DNA from: Halomarinibacterium sedimenti
GTDB lineage: Bacteria; Bacteroidota; Bacteroidia; Flavobacteriales; Flavobacteriaceae
DNA length: 64,000 bases
Reading direction: 5' to 3'
NCBI RefSeq assembly: GCF_019312585.1
Contig: NZ_JAHWDP010000005.1
Span: 124,001 to 188,000, forward strand
This document shows, piece by piece, positions 34,713 to 42,394 of this stretch. Under the pieces are notes generated by a model. The model did not search any database. It saw only the letters and a program-made list of their open reading frames with translations, and was not told the DNA's origin. A program made the translations under genes and the position numbers. Within the stretch, counting starts at the first letter, position 1, and each line of letters opens with the position of its first letter.

Positions 34713-37136
34713 ATGCAAAAATTATCGAATCTCGCTTTTGTATTAGCCTTTGTATTCTTTTTTTGGGGATGTGATACTTCCTCCAAAAAAAACAAAGAGC
34801 TTTCTAGCTTTATTCCAGAGAGCACGCAAACAGTATTGAAGATTAAAAATTGGGGAATAACCGCTCAGGATTTCAAAAAAAATAACCTTCTCAATCAATT
34901 AAATGGAGAGCCTTTTTCGGAATTTTTTAATACTAAAAAGTCCGTTTTTGATTTGGTGAAACCCACGGGAAATGTCATTTTATGTAAAGAAGCCGTGAAT
35001 GATTCCACAAACCATTTCACACTAATTACCAAAATATCGGCGAATCTGTTTAAACTAGATTCTATTGAAGGTGTTTCGCAAACAGACATTCCTTTTAATG
35101 GAAAAAACATTAAGAAAACAGTTTTTAATGCTTCCGAAGCCTTTAGCATACAAATAGATAGTGTTTTCATGATGTCCACTTCCGAGGCCATTTTGAAAAA
35201 AAGTATGGAAGGAAAAGTGAAAAAAAATGCGCTATTTTCAAAGGCATTTAAATTAAAAAATGACCAGCAACTTGCATATATCCATGAGCTTAATGCCCTA
35301 AAGGAAAATGATTCAATTTCCTATCCTTTTGCATCCTTAGCTTCATTCGATTTACAAGTTTTACCCGATGGCGTAGTAGGTAATGGCGTTGTATTGGTAA
35401 ACGACTCCTTGCCTCAACTACTTTCGGTTTTTAAAGGGCAAATCCCTCAAAAAAATGATGCTGCCTCAATTATACCCCTTTCAGCAAAGGAAGCACACTC
35501 TTTTACTTTTAACGATGTAAATTTGCTTGAGAAAAACATTCAATTATTTAAAAGTGATTCTTTACACATTGACCCACTTTTTGAATCTATCAATGAAATT
35601 GTTACCCTCAAACTCTCCAATGAAAATGCAATAGCTTTGAAGAGTTTAGACACACAAATTACGTGGGATGAATTGGCAAAATACATATCAGAGAAAGAAA
35701 CTTTTAGGGAAGTTCAGCTCTTCGCTTTTACTGAGGAACAACCTCTATTTAACGTATTTACACCTTTAATAGAGGACACTACTTTTTCAATTGTTTTTGA
35801 GTGGGAAGATTTTATCATTTTTACCGAAACAGAAGAAACAGCTCAGCAATTAATTTCAGATTTTCTAAACAATGCTGTACTTGCAAATGCTCCTTATTTT
35901 GAAAGTGCTTATGTGCAATTAGCCCAGGCTTCCTCATTAACTACCTACTCATTACAAGGGTATTCTGGATCCTTTTTTTCAAACATGTTAGACACAAAAT
36001 CGTCTAAGTTGAATAATTTTCCATCAGCCATTGTTCAGCTTATTTATGACAGAGATTTTGCTCATCTCAATCTTATTTGCAAAGAAACTTCTGGAAAGAA
36101 ACAAGATAGCGGACTTATTAACCAATTAATTTCTGTGTCACTTGACAGGGAGATTGTAGGGAAGCCCCAATTTTTTACCAATCATAATACGTTAGGTAAA
36201 GACATTGTGGTACAGGATATTTCCAATGTGCTATATTTTATCTCCTCCAACGGAAAAACTCTTTGGAAAAAGCAATTAGACGGTGCAATTTTGGGTAGCA
36301 TTAATGAAGTAGATATACTTCGAAATGGCAAAAAACAACTTGCTTTTTCCACTAGAAAAACCTTGTATGTTTTGGATAGAAACGGTAAAGACGTTGCTCC
36401 ATTTCCGAAAAAATTTAAAGACCCCATTACCCAACCTGTATCTATTTTTGATTATGATAATAACCGCAAATACCGATTTGTAATTTGTCAAGACAAGGAT
36501 GTTTTTATGTATGATGGCCAAGGTAAAGATGTGAGTGGGTTTACATTTAATAAAGCTTCATCCAGTATTGTATTACCACCACAACATATTAGAATAGGAA
36601 ATAAAGATTACATCCTAATTGCCGAAGAAAATGGAAAACTTAATATTTTAAGCCGTGTTGGAAAAGAACGCATAAAACTGAATAAAACCTTTGAGTTTTC
36701 TGAAATTCCAATAGAAAAAGAAGGAAGTAACTTTGTAGTTATTACAAAAAACAAAAGTAAAGAAACCATTTCTCAGGACGGAAAAGTTAGTTCACAAGCC
36801 TTACAAGTTTCTAAGAATTATCAATTTGCAATTGAAGGAACGATAAAGGTAACGTTAGATGATCATTTACTTAGAATTAATGGGCAGTTAGTGGAGTTAC
36901 CTCTAGGTGTATACTCAAAACCACAAATATTCAGTTTTAACAAAGAAAGCTTTATTGCGCTTACCGAACTCAAAGAACATAAAGTCTATTTATTTAATAA
37001 ATCTGGTAAACTTTTTCCTAATTTTCCGGTTTATGGCACTTCTGAAATTGACATGGCGGACGCCAATAAAAACAAAAAAATAAATCTGATTGTAAAAGGA
37101 CAACCTAAGGAAGTCCTTCTATATCAACTCAATTAA
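34713..37136 (+). CDS. Lipoprotein with a C-terminal propeller-like region, function unknown
   Basis: An 807-residue lipoprotein with signal peptide and lipobox FWGC at about residue 24. The N-terminal 480 residues show no motif I know. From about 490 the sequence becomes repeats of a beta-propeller kind (VLYFISSNGKTLWKKQL, TLYVLDRNGKDVAPFPKK, DVFMYDGQGKDVSGF, VYLFNKSGKLFPNFPV), like PQQ- or WD-type blades with a hydrophobic-D/N-x-x-G-K turn. The frame is open five codons further upstream, but that would include the promoter box. It follows rnhB on the same strand, 72 bases downstream. Probably a surface or periplasmic binding protein. Confidence 0.8.
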   Translation: MQKLSNLAFVLAFVFFFWGCDTSSKKNKELSSFIPESTQTVLKIKNWGITAQDFKKNNLLNQLNGEPFSEFFNTKKSVFDLVKPTGNVILCKEAVNDSTNHFTLITKISANLFKLDSIEGVSQTDIPFNGKNIKKTVFNASEAFSIQIDSVFMMSTSEAILKKSMEGKVKKNALFSKAFKLKNDQQLAYIHELNALKENDSISYPFASLASFDLQVLPDGVVGNGVVLVNDSLPQLLSVFKGQIPQKNDAASIIPLSAKEAHSFTFNDVNLLEKNIQLFKSDSLHIDPLFESINEIVTLKLSNENAIALKSLDTQITWDELAKYISEKETFREVQLFAFTEEQPLFNVFTPLIEDTTFSIVFEWEDFIIFTETEETAQQLISDFLNNAVLANAPYFESAYVQLAQASSLTTYSLQGYSGSFFSNMLDTKSSKLNNFPSAIVQLIYDRDFAHLNLICKETSGKKQDSGLINQLISVSLDREIVGKPQFFTNHNTLGKDIVVQDISNVLYFISSNGKTLWKKQLDGAILGSINEVDILRNGKKQLAFSTRKTLYVLDRNGKDVAPFPKKFKDPITQPVSIFDYDNNRKYRFVICQDKDVFMYDGQGKDVSGFTFNKASSSIVLPPQHIRIGNKDYILIAEENGKLNILSRVGKERIKLNKTFEFSEIPIEKEGSNFVVITKNKSKETISQDGKVSSQALQVSKNYQFAIEGTIKVTLDDHLLRINGQLVELPLGVYSKPQIFSFNKESFIALTELKEHKVYLFNKSGKLFPNFPVYGTSEIDMADANKNKKINLIVKGQPKEVLLYQLN

Positions 37137-37185
37137 AAAAACTAAGCCCTCTCTATATTTTACATTAAAGAAAATACTACTTTTA

Positions 37186-37215
37186 TAATCCTCATTATTA
37201 GTAAATTGAGGATTA
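37186..37215. repeat. 9-bp inverted repeat just before the OmpA-like lipoprotein gene
   Basis: Perfect arms TAATCCTCA (37186-37194) and TGAGGATTA (37207-37215) with a 12-base loop end 4 bases before the ATG. There is no T-tract, so it does not look like a terminator. An operator or a translation-controlling hairpin is possible. Confidence 0.6.
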
Positions 37216-37219
37216 CAAT

Positions 37220-38854
37220 ATGAAAACAGATTATCTAAGGATTATTGCGCTTATTGCACTTTCCTTACTTTTTATTTCGTGTAAAAATGAAACCAAAAAA
37301 GATACTGTTCCCTCCGAAAATAAAAATATTCCTGTACTTGAAGGAAACAAAGCAACTGACACCGAAACTTTAAAAAAAACCTACGAAGATTTATTAAAAA
37401 CAGGGGCTATTGATGCAAACCAGTTTAAAGAATATATGGAGAAAATTCAAGAAATGAAAAATGGGAATAGCACTAATAAATCTGATTCCAATTTTAGGAA
37501 AAATCAACTTGACAAATACACCAAAAAAATTAGAGAGAAAAACTCGATTAAAACAGAAGCGCAACTTGAAGCTGAAGCAAAAACAGCTAGCCTTAGAAAA
37601 TTATTAGGTACTACAGACAATTCATTTATTGAAGAAAATATTACCAGATATTCTCTTTGGGGTAATCGCGACAAAAGAGAATCATTGAAACAACTGGAAA
37701 CGGCTTCCAAAGAAGAAGCCAACAAAATAATAGCTACCTATTTCGAAATTACACCGAAAGAATTGGATTTACTTAGACCACTCCCGTCTAAACAAAAAAT
37801 AAGAACCGAAATAGAAGCACGAACCATCGCAAAACAGCCATTACCCCAAACCATAGAAGCCTATTTAAATAGCGGGCAAGCCTCTTCAAAATTTAAGGCG
37901 ATGATGACCAGTAGAAAAAACGATATGATTATTTTTTCTGGTGATGTGATCAAAGCTTCCGAAAAAGCGCGAAAAGAATTTTACAAAAACAACCCTGGTT
38001 GGTATGGGGAAGCTACTACCACGGGAAACACCTATAGAGATTCTCGAAATAAGTTTATTTATTTACCACTAGGAGAATTATCCTTTGCAGATAACATTAT
38101 AAGCCATGAGTTAGGTGAACCTGCGGGTTCAAATACCCAAGGTGCCTTGGGAATACCCGATATGGATGATATTGATTTTCCCGATGGCGACCCACGAATT
38201 TGCAATATTGGTATTAAAGGCCAACTCACATTAGAGTTTACAAATAATGCTATTGTAGATGTAAATGGTCCCGATCTTTATGTGTTTGAGATGGGTGCAA
38301 TTGAACCCACTAATTTGGAAATTTCGAAAGATGGTAAGCATTGGATTAACGTAGGGCAAATAAAAGGAGGAACTGCAATGGTCGATATAAAAGACTTTGT
38401 GAAACCAAACGAAACATACACGTATGTTCGGCTTACCGATTTGGACACACCAAGCCAATTACCAGGTGCGGATGTAGATGCTGTAGCAGCCATAGGAGGG
38501 GCATTGCGTTTAAATCTGGATAGTGCGGTGCTTTTTGATACTGGAAAATTTCAGTTGAAAGAAAGTGCTTCATCTGAACTGAATAAACTTGTGACAGCCA
38601 TTAAAGAATATCATAAAGGACATATTATTGTAGAAGGACATACAGATAATATGGGAAATCCTACTAGCAATAAAATGCTTTCAGAAAATAGAGCAAAAGA
38701 AGTTTCCGCTTTTCTAAAAAGCAAACTCTCTTCAACAAACTATACTTTTGAAGTTAAAGGATTTGGAGAAAATCAGCCCATCGCACCCAATGACACCCCA
38801 GAGAATAAACAAAGGAACCGTCGTGTAGAAATACTTGTGGTTCCCATTAAATAA
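37220..38854 (+). CDS. OmpA-family lipoprotein with an extra central domain
   Basis: A 544-residue lipoprotein (lipobox LFISC, Cys21). A charged helical region (about 40-220) is followed by a beta-rich domain (about 285-430: GQLTLEFTNNAIVDVNGPDL, YVFEMGAIEPTNLEISKDG, TYTYVRLTDLDTPSQLPGAD), and then by an OmpA-type peptidoglycan-binding domain (about 437-544) with VEGHTDNMGNPTSN and LSENRAKEVSAFL, then RNRRVEIL. The end domain should bind cell-wall diaminopimelate, and the lipid tail ties it to the outer membrane. The central domain looks like the galactose-binding/discoidin-like modules of secreted proteins; this is inference. Twenty-one bases later comes a TapB-like gene. Confidence 0.85.
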   Translation: MKTDYLRIIALIALSLLFISCKNETKKDTVPSENKNIPVLEGNKATDTETLKKTYEDLLKTGAIDANQFKEYMEKIQEMKNGNSTNKSDSNFRKNQLDKYTKKIREKNSIKTEAQLEAEAKTASLRKLLGTTDNSFIEENITRYSLWGNRDKRESLKQLETASKEEANKIIATYFEITPKELDLLRPLPSKQKIRTEIEARTIAKQPLPQTIEAYLNSGQASSKFKAMMTSRKNDMIIFSGDVIKASEKARKEFYKNNPGWYGEATTTGNTYRDSRNKFIYLPLGELSFADNIISHELGEPAGSNTQGALGIPDMDDIDFPDGDPRICNIGIKGQLTLEFTNNAIVDVNGPDLYVFEMGAIEPTNLEISKDGKHWINVGQIKGGTAMVDIKDFVKPNETYTYVRLTDLDTPSQLPGADVDAVAAIGGALRLNLDSAVLFDTGKFQLKESASSELNKLVTAIKEYHKGHIIVEGHTDNMGNPTSNKMLSENRAKEVSAFLKSKLSSTNYTFEVKGFGENQPIAPNDTPENKQRNRRVEILVVPIK

Positions 38855-38875
38855 CCCTTGTAAAAAATTTAAATT

Positions 38876-39562
38876 ATGAAAAAAAATGTATTAATTCTGT
38901 TAATTTCTTTTCTATCTATAGGTTATACTAATGCTCAAAATTGCAGCAAATTTTACCCCTTGGAAGATGGCACTACCATTCAAATAACAAGCTATGACCG
39001 AAAAGGTAAAGTAGCTGCTACAGTTGACAATAAAGTACTTGGTGTTTCTGAATCTCAAGGCACTGAAACGGCTACTATAGAAGCAGTTGTTAAGGATGAT
39101 AAAGGAAAACTTATTGCAACGAGTAATTATAACATTAGCTGCACGGGTAACATTGTTTCAATTGATTTTAAATCACTTATGAGTCCTCAGATATTTGAAC
39201 AATTTGGAGAAATGGATTATGAAGTTACAGGAACTGATCTTCAAATACCAAATGATATAAGGGTTGGCCAAGAATTACCCGATGCAAATATGGATATGGC
39301 TATAAATATGGGTGGTATAAATATGAATATGAATGTAACTATGAAAGATAGAAAAGTAATTGGTCAGGAAGAGGTTACTACCCCTGCAGGGACGTTTAAT
39401 TGCTTTGTTATTAGTTATAATTTAGACATGAAAATGGGTATGAATCAAAAGGGGTCTGCCAAGCAATGGATAGCTGAAGGTGTAGGAATGGTAAAACAAG
39501 AGGATTATAATAAAAGTGGTAAGGTGACTAGTAGTAGTTTATTAACTGCTTATAGCAAATAA
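38876..39562 (+). CDS. Secreted TapB/DUF3108-like protein
   Basis: A 228-residue protein with a signal peptide ending YTNAQ. The mature region starts with CSKFYPLEDGTTIQITSYDRKGK, shown here in part, and carries EEVTTPAGTFNCFVISYNLD and WIAEGVGMVKQEDYNKSGKV near the end. Those two blocks (a T-P-A-G-x-F-x-C/A segment and a W-x-x-x-G-V-G-x-V-K/R segment) are typical of the DUF3108/TapB-like secreted beta proteins of Bacteroidetes, whose role is unknown. A Met/Asn-rich loop (GGINMNMNVTMKDR) lies around 145-160. It is co-directional with the OmpA-like gene. Confidence 0.75.
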   Translation: MKKNVLILLISFLSIGYTNAQNCSKFYPLEDGTTIQITSYDRKGKVAATVDNKVLGVSESQGTETATIEAVVKDDKGKLIATSNYNISCTGNIVSIDFKSLMSPQIFEQFGEMDYEVTGTDLQIPNDIRVGQELPDANMDMAINMGGINMNMNVTMKDRKVIGQEEVTTPAGTFNCFVISYNLDMKMGMNQKGSAKQWIAEGVGMVKQEDYNKSGKVTSSSLLTAYSK

Positions 39563-39571
39563 TAGTATACC

Positions 39572-39611
39572 AAGGGAAGTCCTTATGACTTAGCAAGGGT
39601 TTCCCTTTTTA
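39572..39611 (+). terminator. Terminator after the TapB-like gene, overlapping the lipB end
   Basis: Arms AAGGGAA (39572-39578) and TTCCCTT (39601-39607) are followed by a T-run on the plus strand. The hairpin overlaps the last bases of the convergent lipB gene. Confidence 0.55.
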
Positions 39612-40302
39612 CTTTCGCTTCAAATAATGCTGAAAAATGCTTGAGTAGTTTTTCTTTTACTTCTTCCATAGAAACTTCCGTTTTTCCTAATTCCACATTT
39701 AAAGAAGTGACAGCTTTTCCCTTAATTCCGCAGGGAATCATATGGTCGAAATACCCCAAATTAGCATTCACATTTAGGGCAAATCCGTGCATCGTAACCC
39801 AGCGGCTAGCGCGAACGCCCATAGCACAAATTTTGCGCGCAAATGGTGTTCCTACATCCAGCCAAACACCAGTTTCGCCTTTACTTCTTTCGGCTTTTAA
39901 GCCATATTCAGCTAAAGTAAGGATTACCATTTCTTCCAAAAATCGAAGATATTTATGGATGTCTGTAAAGAAGTTTTCTAAATCTAGAATAGGATAGCCC
40001 ACAATTTGTCCAGGCCCATGATAGGTAATATCTCCGCCACGATTTATTTTATAAAAAGTAGCATCAATTTCGGCTAACTTATTTTCATCAATTAACAAAT
40101 TATCGAAGTCTCCACTTTTACCAAGCGTATAGACATGTGGGTGTTCCACAAAAAGAAAGTAATTAGGTGTTTTGAGAGACAGTTCTTCTCTCCTATTTCG
40201 GATTTTTATATCAATTATTTCTTTGAATAACCGCTCTTGATAATCCCAAGTTTCTTTGTAGTCTTTTAATCCTAAATCTTGTATGTCGACAGACTTGTTC
40301 AA
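39583..40302 (-). CDS. lipB: Octanoyltransferase (lipoyl-protein synthesis)
   Basis: A 239-residue enzyme that transfers octanoate from acyl carrier protein to lipoyl domains, supplying for example the E2 subunit encoded at 508-2103. The signature RGGDITYHGPGQIVGYPIL (about 84-102) and the later KICAMGVRASRWVTMHGFAL hold the substrate-binding residues; IPCGIKGKAVTSL carries the catalytic cysteine. The gene starts 3 bases after the preceding lipoprotein gene, so a Pmp3-type, lipoprotein, lipB operon is likely. Confidence 0.95.
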   Translation of the reverse strand: MNKSVDIQDLGLKDYKETWDYQERLFKEIIDIKIRNRREELSLKTPNYFLFVEHPHVYTLGKSGDFDNLLIDENKLAEIDATFYKINRGGDITYHGPGQIVGYPILDLENFFTDIHKYLRFLEEMVILTLAEYGLKAERSKGETGVWLDVGTPFARKICAMGVRASRWVTMHGFALNVNANLGYFDHMIPCGIKGKAVTSLNVELGKTEVSMEEVKEKLLKHFSALFEAKVKRETLAKS

Positions 40303-40305
40303 TCT

Positions 40306-41052
40306 TTATTTTTCAAGTTCAACTTCAATATCCAAAATATCTGGATTCTTTATATACTCGACAAAACTACGCTGCAATTCTAGAGTTTTTCCATCCAATG
40401 AAAAAGTAGCATCCTCTACAGATGACTTTTTAATTTTTCTAGGGAAGGTATATTTTACTTTATAGGTAATACCAGTCATAAAAGCCTCGGCATTTTTTAA
40501 ACTATCTACCTGAGTTTTGTGAGCGGCTTTATCTTTAATAAAAGCATCGCGTTTAAATTTTCCTTTTACATAAGAATAAGAAACCCCTATTACATCTGGT
40601 TCATCTTTCTTTTCTTCGTCTTCAGTACTTGAACTTGCTCCTGGAATTACGTTTTGAGATTGCTCAAATCCTTTCATTAAATCATTGGCTTCAGATATAT
40701 TTTTAAAGTCGGTGAAAATATCAATGACCATCTTATTAGTTTCAGGATCGGTAACCATTCGCATTTTATAGTTCTCCATAGCCTTCAGCCTTTTTTGCTC
40801 TGCCATAGGAAGTTGTGCAATACTGTCCTTTTTTTGTTCTAAAAGGTCTTTAAATGAAACCACCGTGTCTTGTTTAACAAAGGTGGAATCCTGTGCCATT
40901 TCGCCACTAAAAGCCATCATTTCACTAAGGTCCATACTTATGGCCATAGTGCCAGTTCCGTCTTCGTTTAAAACTAAAGTTTCGGTAAATTGGCAACTTA
41001 CTAATGCAATTGTAATTACAACTAACGCAATTAATTTTTTGAATATGTTCAT
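40306..41052 (-). CDS. Lipoprotein of unknown function
   Basis: A 248-residue lipoprotein with signal peptide and lipobox ALVSC (Cys20). The start of the mature part (FTETLVLNEDGTGTMAISMDLS) resembles a beta-hairpin seen in many uncharacterised Bacteroidetes lipoproteins. The centre is charged and helical, and the end (SLDGKTLELQRSFVEYIKNPD) returns to beta-like sequence. I cannot name the family. Its ATG overlaps the TGA of the small Pmp3-type gene, so the two are coupled, and lipB follows 3 bases later. Confidence 0.8.
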   Translation of the reverse strand: MNIFKKLIALVVITIALVSCQFTETLVLNEDGTGTMAISMDLSEMMAFSGEMAQDSTFVKQDTVVSFKDLLEQKKDSIAQLPMAEQKRLKAMENYKMRMVTDPETNKMVIDIFTDFKNISEANDLMKGFEQSQNVIPGASSSTEDEEKKDEPDVIGVSYSYVKGKFKRDAFIKDKAAHKTQVDSLKNAEAFMTGITYKVKYTFPRKIKKSSVEDATFSLDGKTLELQRSFVEYIKNPDILDIEVELEK

Positions 41053-41207
41053 CTTTTTGGGTTATTTAAAATAATTAGCGCAGCAATGACCCCAGGAATC
41101 CAGCCACAAATGGTTAAAATTAATACAATTAATATGGATCCACAACCTTTATCAATTACTGCTAATGGGGGAAACAAAATAGAAAGTAATACTCTCCATA
41201 TACTCAT
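41049..41207 (-). CDS. YqaE/Pmp3-type small membrane protein
   Basis: A 52-residue two-helix protein: MSIWRVLLSILFPPLAVIDK, then GCGSILIVLILTICGWIPG, then VIAALIILNNPKR. The FPPLAV pairing with a second helix ending in GWIPGVIAALII is the fingerprint of the UPF0057/Pmp3 family of plasma-membrane microproteins linked with salt and membrane stress. It is the first gene of a unit with the lipoprotein and lipB genes (its TGA overlaps the next ATG). With NhaD it may reflect life in salt water. Confidence 0.88.
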   Translation of the reverse strand: MSIWRVLLSILFPPLAVIDKGCGSILIVLILTICGWIPGVIAALIILNNPKR

Positions 41208-41257
41208 AACACAAAATTAAGATTAATATTCAAGCAATAAGTCGTTTAAGAAGGATT

Positions 41258-41287
41258 TTGTTACAAGGTGCCATTTGGCTATCTTCG
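41258..41287 (+). promoter_or_regulatory. Promoter of the LuxR-type regulator
   Basis: TTG (41258-41260), a 19-base spacer and TATCTTCG (41280-41287; one mismatch to TAnnTTTG) precede the ATG at 41294 by 6 bases. This makes the mRNA nearly leaderless and excludes the in-frame TTG upstream as a start. Confidence 0.6.
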
Positions 41288-41293
41288 TTTTTG

Positions 41294-42337
41294 ATGAAAG
41301 CAACTTTAATCGTTTTATTCATTTTTATTTCTACTGCCTCATATGGGCAGTATCATTTTTCTGGCAAGGTAAATACCGAACTAAAAGAAGGAAAGGTATA
41401 TCTTTCAACGATTGATGATTACCGAAAAATTTCTGGCGTTTATGGGGAGCAAATTTTAAAAATGACCAACCCAGATAGTTTAGGGTTTTTCAGTTTTAGT
41501 GATAACAATTTACCTTCCCAAAATAGAATGTATCGTATTCATGTGGATACCTGTACCGATGAAGAACAAACGGTAAATCATTTTACGGGGCACTGCGCCA
41601 ACAGCAAAGAAATTCTGTTTATTGCAAACAATACCGATACGCTTTCCTTTCCCTATAGTTTTGATAATGAAATGTTTTGCCGAATTGTTTCCAACAATGA
41701 CAAGTCGCAAATGTTTCTAAAAATAGATTCATTAAAACATGAAATGCGGTTTGCATTTGGAACCTATAGAAGTGAAGCCAATAGATCATTAAACACCAAA
41801 AAATGGTTTAAAACGCTTCAGAATTATGGGGAGAAACTGAATGAACCTCTAGCAGAATTATACATCTATTCATTTTTAAGTGACCGCACAAATGACCTTC
41901 ATGAGTATTATTTGGAAGATGTAAAAACCAACACCTATTATGAAAATCTACTAACCCGATTAAAAGAACATTATCCCGAAGCACCCTATACCAAACAATA
42001 CGAAGCCGAGTTGAAAGCAGATGAGTTTGTGGTAAATGGAAATAAAAGCATCCCTTGGTGGATATACTTTCTTGGGGTCTTTGCGGCATTATCCATTTTG
42101 GGAAATTTCTATTTTATAGGAAAATGGCGGCGACTTAATAAAGCATCTAAAAGTACCGAAGCACTTTCCAAACAAGAACAACGCGTCATGGAATTAATTC
42201 TAGAAGACAAAACCAATAAGGAAATTGCCGACAGCCTTTTTGTAAGTGTAAGTACCGTTAAAACACATATAAATAATCTTTACAAAAAAATGAATGTAGC
42301 ATCTCGCGAGGAGCTTAAAAAACTACATAATAAGTAA
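41294..42337 (+). CDS. Membrane-anchored LuxR-type transcription regulator
   Basis: A 347-residue one-component regulator with an unusual layout: a signal peptide (MKATLIVLFIFISTASYGQ), an extracytoplasmic domain (about 20-250) of unknown fold with five or so Cys residues, one membrane helix (about 254-274), then a LuxR/GerE helix-turn-helix (about 290-347) with SKQEQRVMELILEDKTNKEI, ADSLFVSVSTVKTHINNLYK and KMNVASREEL. A sensed signal outside the membrane could thus change transcription directly. The promoter supports the ATG at 41294. No partner kinase gene is nearby. Target genes are unknown. Confidence 0.85.
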   Translation: MKATLIVLFIFISTASYGQYHFSGKVNTELKEGKVYLSTIDDYRKISGVYGEQILKMTNPDSLGFFSFSDNNLPSQNRMYRIHVDTCTDEEQTVNHFTGHCANSKEILFIANNTDTLSFPYSFDNEMFCRIVSNNDKSQMFLKIDSLKHEMRFAFGTYRSEANRSLNTKKWFKTLQNYGEKLNEPLAELYIYSFLSDRTNDLHEYYLEDVKTNTYYENLLTRLKEHYPEAPYTKQYEAELKADEFVVNGNKSIPWWIYFLGVFAALSILGNFYFIGKWRRLNKASKSTEALSKQEQRVMELILEDKTNKEIADSLFVSVSTVKTHINNLYKKMNVASREELKKLHNK

Positions 42338-42367
42338 AGTAATCTTCGGTATAAACGGAATAATAGT

Positions 42368-42375
42368 TAATTTTG
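42368..42375 (+). promoter_or_regulatory. Promoter -7 box of lysS
   Basis: TAATTTTG is a perfect TAnnTTTG box, 19 bases before the lysS ATG. A -33 TTG is not apparent. Confidence 0.45.
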
Positions 42376-42394
42376 CCGCTTAAATCGTTTATCA

